NCBI GenBank assembly: GCA_911728435.2 | Contig: OU452199.1 | Location: forward strand, 39,195,253-39,259,252 | Direction: 5' to 3' | Source of the DNA: Apoderus coryli | Lineage: Eukaryota > Arthropoda > Insecta > Coleoptera > Attelabidae | DNA length: 64,000 nt | Shown here: in pieces, positions 1-10,984 of the stretch | Layout of the letters: every line of letters starts with the position of its first letter | Position numbering within the stretch: the stretch's first letter is position 1 | Translations under genes and position numbers: made by a program | Notes under the pieces: model-generated | The model's input: only the letters and a program-made list of their open reading frames with translations | Database searches by the model: none | Told to the model about the DNA's origin: nothing

Positions 1-772
1 TTGAATGCGTCGCGTCATTTCCTATCTTCTTGTTTTTCAGATTCTCGTTGTTAATTCTTCTTCTTTGCTCGTATTTTTCTTCCTATTTTTTTCATAATCT
101 TTGAGACCCAAAAAAAAAACTTTTGGTGATTTCTGGTATTGACGAGAAGACAGAGAGCCGCAAGATGGAATTTCCATGGACCTGCATTTTCGTTAAGAAC
201 AAATAATTAGGTCTCGGGCTATAAAGATTTATTTGATTATAAACATATTTTTTATAATCCCGCTGGCAACAGTGTTAGGGTCAAAACCGCAACGTCGCTA
301 AGCGTTTGTTACTCAAAACCGTTAGCCGTGCATCATTAGCACTTTTTTCACCTAGTATATTATGGAAAATGAATAACAGGGGGTCCCAAAAAATAGGCCA
401 ATCCATTAACCACAGATTTCTTGAGCAAAATGAATTGCACTTTTCGTATGTTATTTTCCATTTCACAGCTCTATTTCGAAATTGTAGGAATATGGCCTGT
501 CATTTCAGAGGGAAATTGATTGTCTTTCAGAATATATGATAATATACAGGGTGTTCCTTTTGGGAAAATTGACTTATGCCTATAAATAGGAGATAATACC
601 ACAATAATTTGCGACCACCCTGTAACCTTATGGATCAACTTGTCAGTTTTTTCGGAAAACCTGTTTTGGGCGTATAAATTATTTCTTCAAAAACAGTTGA
701 AAATAGGTATATAGGAAAAGGTGAAGGAAAAATATTTACAATTGAACAGGGAATCTAAAAATGTAATAATGT
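1..772. other. Intergenic repeat-derived sequence
   Basis: No gene is visible. The stretch holds a partial repeat copy at about 381-465, which recurs at 1849-1916, 44930-44998 and 46036-46116 (starts near CAGGGGGTCCC and runs to TTGCACTTTT). It also holds a CAGGGTGTTCC terminus near 550 and a CCACCCTGTA terminus near 617, typical ends of small non-autonomous elements. Confidence 0.6.
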
Positions 773-1345
773 ATAGGCTGCTGGGTGAATGAAGAATGGG
801 ATCTAACTCAAGAAATCAAAAGCAGATTAGAGCAAGCGAGAACATCATTTAAGAACATGCAGAAACTCTTAACCAACAGAGCCCTAAGAATACGCATATT
901 GCGTTGCTATGTCTTCAGCATATTGTTCTATGGGTTGGAAGCATGGACCCTAACTGAGGCAATGAGTAGGAGGATTGAGGCTTTCGAAATGTGGGCTTAC
1001 CGAAGAATGTTGAAGATATCATGGATGGACAGAGTGACGAATGAAGCGGTTCTACAGCGTATGAATAAAGAAAGAGAGGTGCTTAATACCATAAAAAGAA
1101 AAAAGCTGGAGTACTTTGCCCACGTAATGAGAAATCCGAAATATGAATTGCTTCGTATAGTCATTCAAGGAAAAATAGAGGGAAAGCGTGGTCCTGGTCG
1201 CCGAAGAACATCGTGGCTCAGGAATCTTCGCCAGTGGTATGGAGTAAGCACTACGACACTGTTTAGGTCTGCTGTGGACAAAGTGAAGATCATGCGACGG
1301 ATCGCCAATGTTCTGGGAGGACAGGGCACTTGAAGAAGAAGATGT
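773..1345 (+). pseudogene. Non-LTR retrotransposon reverse transcriptase, C-terminal fragment
   Basis: An open frame runs from the codons for GCWVNEEWD through to a stop at 1331-1333. It matches the thumb and C-terminal part of endonuclease-reverse transcriptases: LGCW(V/I)NEEWD, then RCYVFSILFYGLEAWTL, then a basic GKRGPGRRRTSWLRNLRQW segment near the end. The catalytic palm and the endonuclease are absent, so this is a strongly 5'-truncated copy, as expected from incomplete target-primed reverse transcription. A GAAGAAGAAGATG tail after the stop looks like the element's 3' terminus. No host start context is present. I am confident it is a LINE remnant and less sure of the clade. Confidence 0.85.
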
Positions 1346-2655
1346 TCCATTTAAAATAAGGAACATGATATCCACTTCCGGTATAACCGGAAGTGCCGCC
1401 TTCTTTAAAATAATTTTAAAAAGAAGCTCTTTCCTTCTTATATAAATGTAGAAAGTTTGAAATCAACATTTTCTTTTTTTCTCCTAAAACTTGTAATGAC
1501 ACAGTTAGCTGAATCACCCTGTATATAATAAATACTTGATTAAACAAAAAAAATTTTAATCGACTTTTATGAAGAATAGCAAAATGTTTGTAGATAAATT
1601 GTTGTTCCAAAAAAAAGGTAGTCTAGTAGTAGTTATAGGCCGTATAGGTTCAAAAAATTTCATGTATTCATTTAAATGAAATATAATGTTTTTTAACTTT
1701 TGTTACCTAGAAAACATGCAGCTAAAATTGTAATAAATGCGATGATTAGAACGCAAGTTGTTATTGAGAAAAATGTTTTTTTAAATCTCAAACTTGGCCA
1801 CCCTGTATATCGGACATGTAGCCGTAAAATGGAAAAAGATATAAGAAAAGTGCAATTTATTTTGCTCAAAGAATCTGTCGTTAATAGATTAACCCATTTG
1901 TGGGACACCGTGTATAATTATACTTCGCAATTTTGTAGTTCCGGCGCCTATGATAAGTTGAACTGTATGGATTCGTGCTTCTGAATCAATTCTTTGACAA
2001 ATTGGCACTATAAGTGTAGTTGCTGTGGACGTTTTCTGTCTAAAAGCGAGAGAAACATTAATTTTTATTTCATTTCACAAATTTAACAAATATTTTTAAG
2101 ACAATCAATAACAAAAACTGACAGTTAGGGGCGCGAGCGAATAACAATTTCCTATAGATTAATGCCTGAAACTCAAAACAAATGGTTTGATCAAATGAAG
2201 ACGTATAGAAACAGATGGTGGTGATTTTAGGAAATAAATCAATCATAGCAATCCAGAAACAAACTTCACATTGTAGGTATACTGAAGTAAAAGCAATAAT
2301 ATCTTAGACACAATAGTACTGGCCGAGCTTTTGTGGTTTACTTTATATTTAGGGATTAAATATTGGCATGGCAGGGCGTCTGGACATTGATAAAGGTTCT
2401 CTCTTCTATACTAATTTAGTGGATATTGAAATAAATAATAGGATGGGTTGTTGGATTTGATCGAATTTTGTATGAAATAAATGAGATTATTTGGATCGCT
2501 TATTTCTCAGACAATGATGGTTAAGGTTATGTGGATGAATCGATTTCATTGCAGATTTTCATTAAAATAATAATAGCAATAAATTACTTGCAGCAAAGCC
2601 TGTGTTGTTAGTTTTTAGCTCTCCAAATCATATTTAAATTATGTATAGGTATATA
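1346..2655. repeat. Non-autonomous element fragments
   Basis: No gene is seen. At 1500-1916 lies a copy of a repeat found again at 29929-30230 and 45712-46116; shared blocks include CTAAAATTGTAAT and GCGATGATTAGAACGC, and the copy ends in GGGACACCGTGTATA. The start (1343-1395) carries a CCATTTAAAATAAGGAAC block next to a CTTCCGGTATAACCGG hairpin, which recurs near 21375-21430. From 1990 to 2650 nothing is recognisable. Confidence 0.6.
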
Positions 2656-2764
2656 CACTGTGTCCAAGAAAAGAATGGGATAGCATTGGAATCTTGGAAA
2701 CGGTAGGAGTTACAATGTCTGTTAAATTAGAGAAAAGTTGTACAATTTAAACACCTTTTAAAAG
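2656..2764 (+). mobile_element. Solo arm of a CACTGTGTCCAAG fold-back element
   Basis: This is a 109-bp copy of the left arm of the complete element at 17106-17898, beginning CACTGTGTCCAAG after a TA. It stops inside the ACACCTTTTAAA block, exactly where the piggyBac relic on the opposite strand begins. The last codons and the stop of that relic are therefore supplied by this arm. Other solo arms lie at 25324-25740 and 45003-45280. Confidence 0.8.
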
Positions 2765-4310
2765 GTGTTAATATGGGCTTTTGTAAGTTCCTTAGAAAGA
2801 TCTGTCAAATACATTCTTCGCTTTAGTTTGGTGTTTGTATTGCTGTAGTATATAATTTGGGAGTTTATACCACTAATATTCAGTAAAGAACAAAACACTG
2901 TAAAGGGCCATCGGTTGCTCACTCTTGTAGTAGAGTACTCTGACTTCATTCTATCCACCACATCGACAGCTCCTTTTGTGAGGTTGTAGAATGTGATAAC
3001 TGATGGTTTCATTGCATCGCCAGTTTCCAGATCAAAATCGTCATCTTCGTGAAATGTAGAAAGCATTAATACATTTTTATTAGCTTTAGGTACATATGTA
3101 GTAAGAAGACCGTTGTTGGAATCGACTCCCCATGCAAACATACTACTACGCGTTTTACGTAATTTACTATTCAAAAATATTGGAGGTACCTCTCGCTTGT
3201 TTTTTCGTAATGATCCCACTAATGTAATACGGTGATTATGTACCAAATCATTTGCTAACGGTACAGACGTGAAGTAGTTTTCAGTTGTTACATTTCGTCC
3301 AGTACCACTGTAGTGTCTTAGAAGTCTTGTTACGACGCTATGGGCATCATTCTTCAGTTGATAAGGTCCCGCAGGTTGTTTACCTGCATAGATTTCGATG
3401 TTATGTGTATAAAACATCCTTGAGTCTACAACTGCATAAATTTTAATTCCATACTTCTCAGGTTTATTGGCAATATACTGACGGAACTTACATCTACCTC
3501 TGAAACCGTCAAGCATTTCCTCAATAGTTATGTAAGAACCCACTGAGTTGAACGCACCTCCCAATGAAAGCTTGTAATATATATCGCACAGGCGCCAGAT
3601 TGTCTTCTTGAGCTCTTTCTACTCTGGAATCTATATCATCAAACCTAATAGCCTGTACCAGAGAGTGAAAACGACGTTCTGACATAGTAGCTGCAAAATA
3701 TTCAGGTGCTGTTCCGTCTGTGCTCCAAAGTTCTGAAGTATTTAAATGTTGGGCCCTTTTTACACCAGCAAGGTATAAAAGTCCTATGAATGCACTGATT
3801 TCTTCAAAATCTGTAGGCGTGTTATGTTTCAGACTCCCAGTATCTCGAATTTTCTGAAGTTTTCTATTTGTGCACTCCGTAATATGCTGAATAATGTCAT
3901 CTGGAAAATAGAGTTTCCAGCAGTCCAACACTGTTTTAGCCTCTTTGGCAACACCTTTTACACCTGACAGCTGTGTAACTATGGTTTCACGTTTGGTTTT
4001 TCGAATTTGTTTCTTATCTTTGTGCACTAACCACTTTGTACCGTCTTTACCAATATAGTAAGGTCCATTCATGTCATACTTTCCCAAATTTTTACAGGTA
4101 TTACCTGAATTGAATTGAGTAGGGACAGTGCTTACTACACTCTGTTCTTCTCCTTCACTATGTGTAGAGGTGGCTTCTGGAGTATCAGTGTTTGATTCAT
4201 CAGAATCACCTTGAGCCAGGTCATCACCTTCTTCCTCTATACACTCCCACAATGCTAATAAACGTTGCTGTTCCCGTTCAAATGAAATCAGTACCGCGTT
4301 AGATTCTTAC
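2758..4310 (-). pseudogene. piggyBac-like transposase relic
   Basis: Two minus-strand frames together cover most of a piggyBac-type transposase. The first (about 4308 to 3521) has the acidic N-terminus and the N-terminal core (LVHKDKKQIRKTKRET; FIGLLYLAGVKRAQHLNTSE). The second (3564 to 2758) has the RNase-H-like core with FRGRCKFRQY, NKPEKYGIKIYAV and KGAVDVVDRMKSEYS. The frame changes once, within 3521-3564. Two of the three catalytic aspartates are glutamate: TIDE is TIEE (residue 15 of the second frame) and TTDN is TTEN (residue 95); the third is kept (D201). The Cys-rich C-terminal domain is missing because the frame runs into a solo MITE arm, and no in-frame ATG follows the upstream stop. 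The 5' side stops against a truncated fold-back copy, and no piggyBac ends are visible. It looks inactive. Confidence 0.92.
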
Positions 4311-4354
4311 TAACATTATGACTTACACGAGTTTCACAGCGGCACTAACAAATG

Positions 4355-5144
4355 TCTGCATTTTTTGGCAAGCAATTAAGAATTTTATGTTCATTAGTGG
4401 CGCTCATACAAGTAATGGTCTCAATATTTTTAAAGAAAAAAATGGTACGCCACTGCAATTTTTCAAATAAAAAATCATTTTGCAATTCCTCATTCAATTT
4501 GTGATAAAAAATCTCTCTTGCTGTTTTATCGTAGGGGGCATCGTCTTTGTGCAAAAAAATAAAACATCTTACCCCGTATTTTTCATTTCTTTAATACAAT
4601 ATCAATATCAACATTAAACCAAAACAATAAGAGAAAATAACACTAATATAGAAACGCTAGTTTGAAATTTCGTTGAAATATTCGTATTTAACAGAATGTT
4701 GACAGTAGCCTACTAGCGTCGCCGCGAGATGTATTATTTCTTTTGATCAAATGCCCACTACGATAAAAAAGCAAAAGAGATTTTTTATCACGAATTGTAC
4801 GACGAATTCCAAAATGATTTTTAATTTGAAAAATTCCAGTGGCGGACCTTTTTTTTCTTCAAAAAATTGAGATCATTACCCGTATACTGATGAACATAAA
4901 ATTCTTAATTGCATATCAAAAAATGCGCAATAACTACCTCTTAAAACCGACTAAATTTCATTTGCATATCTCCACCGGTTTTAGAGCAATCAATAAATCT
5001 TCAGTTGTTAAGAAAAACTTTAACTGTATCTCAGCAGAAAACGAAGCATTTGCGGACATGTGTTTATATAGCAAACTGTCATTATTTTGTCATACAGAAT
5101 TACCTTCTGAAGTTTGTTGCACTTATTTACTAACACCCTGTGTA
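4355..5144. mobile_element. Fold-back element, family 1, copy A (left-truncated)
   Basis: This is an inverted-repeat element whose left arm starts only at GCATTTTTTGGCAAGC and whose right arm runs to the terminus ACACCCTG/TGTA. The arms share blocks such as AAATGGTACGCCA and GATAAAAAATCTCTC, and it is homologous to the complete copies at 6620-7673 and 9991-10978. About 280 bp of the outer left arm is missing where it abuts the piggyBac relic. Confidence 0.8.
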
Positions 5145-6099
5145 AATACACTTAGCAGTAATCTGTATTGTGATATGTAATTATTGGTAGTAATTATTAA
5201 CTTATTTTTAAAACTCCGATGTAATGTGTGTAATCAGTAGAAATTGTGGAAAATTCAAGCACCTGGGCGTACGCTGTAATTATCCAATTTACACAAGATA
5301 AATGCAGGACGGCGTAAACGTAATTGTTTTATGAAAAGTCCGTGTGAAACTTCTCTTTGTAGTACCTACCAACGTTATTTTAACATTTTGCGAACTACCG
5401 AAACAGAATCTAGTAGGTAACGGGTGATCCACTAAAGTCGCCCCCCTTTTATTTTTTTATTTTAAGGGTCCCAACAGATTTAAATGTATGTACTGAAAAA
5501 CACACGTTTGGTATAAAAAACTGTGACCATGATTCATTGAAATTCAACCGTTTCTGAAATATTCGCATTTGAAAAGTTATTTATTAATAAAATATAAAAT
5601 CAAGTATTTTATTAAACAACTATTAAATTAAATAAAAAACAAACAATAACAAAAAAAAATCGATGAGTAATTAAATATAAACATGCTCTACCGGGACTTT
5701 TTCGTCAACACATCATATATAAGAGTTCTTCGAAGTTTCTCTAATGAATCTGTTATTATTAAGAGGTTTAAATGTTTATTATATTTGAGGTTAAAATTAT
5801 ACTCTTTAAAAACACACAGACAAAGTCCTCCTTTCAACTAAACTTCCTCGTTTCTGACACGTCTCAAAACTTTTATTTTACATCCTTTTCAATTATTTAA
5901 TTCATATTATGATTTATAAAAAGAAAGCAAGTATTATTTACTAGTTGTTCCAATGCAACTCTTATGTTAATTTTGTTTAAATTTTGTGATCGTTGAATTA
6001 ATTTGAATTAGCATCTTAATTTTTATGAGTTTTCTTACAAGATTGATATATAAATGTTTAACTTCCATTTATTACTTTGACGGAAGATTGTATAAACTG
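5145..6099. other. AT-rich stretch without a gene
   Basis: No coding sequence is recognised. It ends in the upstream part of a hammerhead-bearing repeat (from about 6050), where a GAAGATTGTATAAACTG segment leads into the ribozyme core. Confidence 0.5.
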
Positions 6100-6144
6100 T
6101 AATCACTGATGATGAGACTAAGCGTCTTGAAACATGTCTGATTA
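6100..6144 (+). ncRNA. Hammerhead ribozyme motif 1
   Basis: The core CTGATGA (6106-6112) and GAAA (6129-6132) flank a short stem II (GAGAC 6114-6118 with GTCTT 6124-6128). Six bases before the core (TAATCA, 6100-6105) are fully complementary to six after the predicted cleavage site (TGATTA, 6139-6144), forming stem I. Stem III is the palindrome ACATGT (6132-6137), so a stable stem III needs pairing between two copies, as in double hammerheads of retrozymes and Penelope-like elements. Cleavage is predicted after C6138. One extra U sits between CUGAUGA and stem II, shared by the other copies here. A TCGTTTTATT block follows at 6181. Confidence 0.85.
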
Positions 6145-6615
6145 GTATGTATATACTCATATATATAATATCGCGTCGCGTCGTTTTATTTCTTTTGATA
6201 CTCACCGCTCCTCTCTACGAAGGATAACTACAATAAATAATAATAATTAGTAAAATGGACTATTTCAACAATATAATAATAATAATAATAAATGTCTTTA
6301 TTCATGGGCGAGTTTCAGTACTGTAATATTCAAAGAACATAATAGTCTGCTCAGATGCGAATATTTCAAAAATTGTTGAATTTAGGTATATGGTATGTCA
6401 TATGAATTATGTTTAGAACTTTACAAGGAATGGAAAAATAAATTCATTAATTCAGTGCTCCATTCAGAAAACAAAAGTTTTATTTTTCCCTGTACCTATC
6501 ATTTTTCCATTTTTTTTATACGTAGAAAAAAAAATATTTTGCCGTATATATACGGCAATTTTAAAATTTTTATGGACACTTAAAATAAAAATAATAATAA
6601 TAAAAGGGGGCGACA
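6145..6615. other. Ribozyme-repeat tail and simple repeats
   Basis: The first part (to about 6200) is the downstream body of the hammerhead repeat: AT-rich, a CGCGTCGCG block, then TCGTTTTATT. An (ATA)n tract follows at about 6273-6291. No gene is seen. Confidence 0.6.
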
Positions 6616-6619
6616 TATA

Positions 6620-7673
6620 CAGGGTGTTAGTAAATAAATGCGACAAACTTCAGGGGGTAATCCTGCATGAAAAAATAATGACAGTTTGCTATATAAACAT
6701 ATGTCCGCAAATGCTTCGTTTTCTGAGATACGGGGTGTTATAGTTTTTCTTAAAAACTGAAGATTTATTGATTGCTCTGAAACCGGTGGAGATATGCAAA
6801 TGAAATTTGGTGAGTTTTAAGAGATAGTTATTGCGCATTTTTTGGCTAGCAATTAAGAATTTTATGTTCATCAGTGGCGCGCATACGGATAATGATTTCA
6901 ATATTGTTAAAGAACAAAAATGGTACGCCACTGAAATTTTTCAAATAAAAAATCATTTTGCAATTCCTCGTTCAATTTTTGATAAAAAATCTCTCGGGCT
7001 GTTTTATCGTAGGTGGCATCGTCTTTGTGCAAAAAAATAAAACATCTTACCCCGTATTTTTCATTTCTTTAATACATTATTAAAACTATCTAATACAATA
7101 AACATTAAACCAAAACAATAGGAGAAAATAACACTAATAATAAAGAAACGCTAATTTGACATTTCGTTTACTAATTTGTACTTTTGAAAATGGTATGATT
7201 TATAAATATTCGTATAACAGAATGTGGACTGTAGCCTCCTAGCGTCGCGGCGAGATGTTTTATTTTTTTGCACAAATGCCCCCTACGATAAAAAAGCAAG
7301 AGAGATTTTTTATCACAAATTGAACGAGGAATTCCAAAATGATTTTTAATTTGAAGAAATCCAGTGGCATATTTTCAAAATAAAAAAAATTGAGATCATT
7401 ACCCGTAGGCGCGCCACTGATGAACATAAAATTCTTAATTGCATGTCAAAAAATGCGCAATAACTACCTCTTAACACCCACTAAAGTCCATTTGCATATA
7501 GATCTCCATCGGTTCCAGAGCAATCAATAAATCTTCAGTTTTTAAGAAAACTTTAACTGTATCTCAACAGAAAACGAAGCATTTGCGGACATGCGTTTAT
7601 ATAGCAAACTGTCATTATTTTTTCATTCAGAATTACCTCCTGCAATTTGTCGCACTTATTTACTAACACTCTG
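6620..7673. mobile_element. Fold-back element, family 1, copy B (complete)
   Basis: This is a 1.05-kb element with arms of about 450 bp as inverted repeats, ends CAGGGTGTTAGTAAATAA and its inverse (TTATTTACTAACACTCTG), and flanking TA on both sides (6618-6619, 7674-7675). A TA target duplication with CAGGG ends fits the Tc1/mariner (IS630) superfamily. No transposase remnant is visible in its short centre. Copies A and C lie within 6 kb. Confidence 0.85.
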
Positions 7674-7675
7674 TA

Positions 7676-8912
7676 TATAGTGGATCATCCGATACAGTAA
7701 GGTTTTTTGTTGATATTTTAGGGTATATAGGCTAAATGAGAGATAAAAAGAAACTAAGATTAGTGTCCCGTTCTCTTTTTGAGCGTTTATATTACTGGCG
7801 CAATCAGATTTAAGCCAACTATATTATCGTTTAGAAGATACAGGGTGATTCTCAAAATCTTGCAGTATTACTGTTTTATTGGTTTCTCTTATAATTCTGG
7901 TATTTATAGAGATAAGAAAAAACTTTAAATACAAATAATATTGATATATTTTGACATATTCTCAAAACTAGCATTTTCTTTAATGGTACACCCTATAAAA
8001 GTATCTAAACAAATGCAGTTTTTTTTTACCTTAAATGATAAATATTTTGCATTGTTCTAAATAGCTAAAATATCAACAAAAAAAAAAACAGGACATATTA
8101 TTTTTTTAGTTTACCATGGATTTGGTGTATCCAGAAGCATATTTACACTTTACTTCATTCTTATGGCAAAATGTTATGCAAAATCTGATCCATTCGTTAT
8201 AAAAAATAATGGTAAATCATCGCCCGTCCACAAAACACAAACACACAATTATTCGTAATGAATACACTGGCCCATTTCCCCTAAAATAAACATTGGAGTT
8301 CGACGTTAAAAACGAAAAGTTGCTTTGATCGTTAAAATTTCCTCATTTTGGCTGCCTTCAAAATTCTGGTGTACGGTGGTGATATGGTATATATCGCACC
8401 TCTCCATTAGCCAAATACGTGTACTGAATCTGATTCAACTCACGCGTGGTTTTAGCCCGAAACACTAATTCAATTTATTCTTTTTCCATTACTAAAATAC
8501 ACATGATATTCTTTCAATTACTGGTTCTGTACGTGCTAAGCACCAAAAATCATGATAAACTCGTGTATACACTGTTGAGCATAACACCACAGATTTTCAA
8601 GTGTGGTAACGTACAGGGTGATTGCTGGTCGATGGTCTTCAGCTGTTTTTGAATAAATCTTTATTTTGAATTCTTTTGGTCCAAAACAGGCATCCGTAAA
8701 ATATTCCTCATTTTGTCGGTTGAATAGACAAAATCTTGAATTTTGGAAGGTAGTTCAATAACATTTTAAGAATATCAACTATTTTGAGAGATTCACGCAC
8801 TTGGTTACAGCGTGGTCGCAAATTACTGTAGTATGCTCTACTACTAAAAATATAGACATAAGTCAATTTTTTTTTCTGAAGTAATCCATCTATCGAGGAG
8901 TGAATAGTATGA
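7676..8912. repeat. Non-autonomous element remnants
   Basis: At about 7755-8000 is a copy of a repeat found in inverse orientation at 31330-31620. The shared block around the terminus reads GAAGATACAGGGTGATTCTC and continues into CAAAACTAG. Between 8000 and 8880 there is nothing recognisable. Confidence 0.6.
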
Positions 8913-8980
8913 TTTGAATAAAACGACGTCTACTCCACAAAATGATCTACATATATATACGTTAAAACCTTGTTTTAAAT

Positions 8981-9019
8981 GCCAGGCATATTTCGGACTA
9001 CACGTCCATCATCAGTGGC
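8981..9019 (-). ncRNA. Hammerhead ribozyme motif 2 (decayed stem III)
   Basis: Read on the minus strand, stem I strands are GCCA (9019-9016) and TGGC (8984-8981), the core is CTGATGA (9015-9009) and GAAA (8994-8991), and stem II is a perfect GGAC/GTCC pair around a GTGTA loop. The palindrome ACATGT of the other copies has become ATATGC, so this copy is probably weakened. It is the mirror arm of motif 3. Confidence 0.75.
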
Positions 9020-9542
9020 TTAAGGAACCTTATACAGTATTGTCAGATGTGAGGGTCGTACTTCATACAAATGTTAATAGAGAGTTTTACATTGATTTAA
9101 ACGTTTATACACATCACCTTGTTGGAAATAAATTGAGTTGTTAAATTAATAAAATATAGTTAAATGGTTCGAAATTTGTCAATTATTTTTGTTTTTGTTT
9201 TGTGTTTTCTTCTTTTTCTCATTTTTAAAAGTAAATTGGCCACTCGACATTTTGTCCTATTTCATTTGTGAATCTTCAAACAGCCACACTGTTGTTGTGG
9301 GCTCTTACCAGATTGTAAAACTTTAATTTAATTTACTTTTAAAAATGAGAAAAAGAAGAAAACACAAAACAAAAATAATTGACAAATTTCGAACCATTTA
9401 ACTATATTTTATTAATTTAACAACTCAATTTATTTCCTACAAGGTGATGTGTATAAACGTTTAAATCAATGCAAAACTCTCCATTAACATTTGTATGAAG
9501 TACGTCCCCTCACATCTGACAATACTGTATAAGGGTCCTTAA

Positions 9543-9581
9543 GCCACTGATGATGGACGTTTAGACCGAAACATGTCTGGC
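9543..9581 (+). ncRNA. Hammerhead ribozyme motif 3
   Basis: Stem I is GCCA (9543-9546) with TGGC (9578-9581). The core is CTGATGA (9547-9553) and GAAA (9568-9571), separated by an extra U and a stem II of GGAC with GACC (one A-A mismatch). Stem III is the palindrome ACATGT (9571-9576), and cleavage is predicted after C9577. Confidence 0.82.
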
Positions 9582-9655
9582 ATTTAAAACAAGGTTTTAA
9601 CGTATATATATATAAATCATTTTGTGGAGTAGACGTCGTTTTATTCAAATCATAA

Positions 9656-9990
9656 GTCAATTTTCTCAAATGGCAATTCTTATACAATGTGTCCACCGAT
9701 AGAGTTCGGAAGAGGAATTTTTTTTTTATTTGTAGATTCAGAAGAAAAAGTCATTCTTTATAAAAACGTCTGCTTGTGTCGAAACTACAGTTTCAAATAC
9801 CAAATTTTCGATTACTATACAGGGTATATCAAAAATAACATTTTTAATGATTTAGATTTTTTTGTTTTTTTCTAATTTTATGAAAATATTTTCAAAACCG
9901 TGATTTTTTTTAAGGTATTCAATATAAAAACAGACACACACAAGACGTACATATTTAAAACGAGATTCAAAAAAAAAAATATGATATATA
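9656..9990. other. AT-rich remnant
   Basis: No gene is seen. A degenerate TATACAGGGTATATC terminus lies near 9818; otherwise the stretch is unassigned AT-rich sequence. Confidence 0.4.
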
Positions 9991-10978
9991 CAGAGTGTTA
10001 GTAATTCTGCATGAAAAAATAATGACAGTTTGCTATAGAAACATATGTCCGGAAATGCTTCGTTTTCTGATATACGGGGTATTAAAGTTTTTCTTAAAAA
10101 CTGAATATTTATTGATTGCTCTGAAACAGGTGAAGCTATGCAACTGAAATTTAGTTGGTTTTAAGAGGTAGTTATTGCGCATTTTTTGGCCTGCAATTAA
10201 GATTTTTATGTTCATCAGTGGCGCGCATACCAGTAATGATCTCAATTTTTTTAAAGAAAAAAATGGTACGCCACCGGAATTTTTCAAATTAAAAATCATT
10301 TTGAAATTCCTCGTTCAATTTGCAATAAAAAATCTTTCTTGCTTTTTTATCGTAGGGGGCATCGTTTTTGTGCAAAAAAAGAAAACATCTTACCCCGTAT
10401 TTTTTATTTATTTAATACATTATCAAGAACTATCCAAAACAATAAACATTAAACTAAAACAATAAGAGAAAGTAACACTAATAATAAAGAAACGCTAATT
10501 TGACATTTCGTTGAAATATTCGCATTTAACAGAATGTTGACAGTGGCCTTAGCGTCGCCGGGAGATGCTTTATTTTTTTGCACAAATGCCCCTTATGATA
10601 AAAAAGCAAGAGAGATTTTTTATCACAAATTGAACGAGGAATTCCAAAATGATTTTTAATTTGAAAATTTCCAGTGCCGTACCATTTTTTTTCTTTTAAA
10701 AAATTGAGATTATTACCCGTATGCACGCTACTGATGAACATACAATTCTTAATTACATGTCAAAAAATGCGCAATAACTACTTCTTAAAACCCACTAAAT
10801 TTCATTTGCATATTTCCACCGGTTGCAGAACAATCAATAAATCTTCAGTTATTAAGAAAAACTTCCGTCTCTCAGAAAACGAAGCATTTGCCGACATGTA
10901 TTTATATAGCAAACTGTCATTATTTTTTTATGCAGAATTACCTCCTAAAGTTTGTTGCACTTATTTACTAACACCCTG
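9991..10978. mobile_element. Fold-back element, family 1, copy C (complete)
   Basis: A complete copy with inverted arms, ends CAGAGTGTTAGTAA and its inverse TTACTAACACCCTG, flanked by TA. Its right end is only six bases (TATATA) from the left end of the 2-kb fold-back beginning at 10985, so the two elements sit end to end. Confidence 0.85.
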
Positions 10979-10984
10979 TATATA

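Larger units (their letters stand above)
8913..9655. mobile_element. Palindromic pair of hammerhead repeats
   Basis: A long inverted repeat (arms of about 330-370 bp, centre near 9285). Each arm is a copy of the same hammerhead-bearing repeat: a TCGTTTTATT block at the outer edge (9636-9645 and inverse 8917-8926), then GTAGACGTCG, an AT stretch, the ribozyme, and a conserved segment with CCTTATACAGTATTGTCAGA. The same repeat is found at 53743-55720, interrupted by a fold-back. No protein is encoded; the weak open frames are the two arms read in opposite directions. Confidence 0.85.

Noticed and set aside
7413..7440. CACTGATGAAC in the family 1 fold-backs
   Set aside because: CTGATGA is not followed by any GAAAC within a plausible distance; it is simply part of the arm sequence.
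8914..9144. Open frame of 76 codons with a near twin on the opposite strand at 9484-9696
   Set aside because: Both are the two arms of a palindromic ribozyme repeat, not genes.
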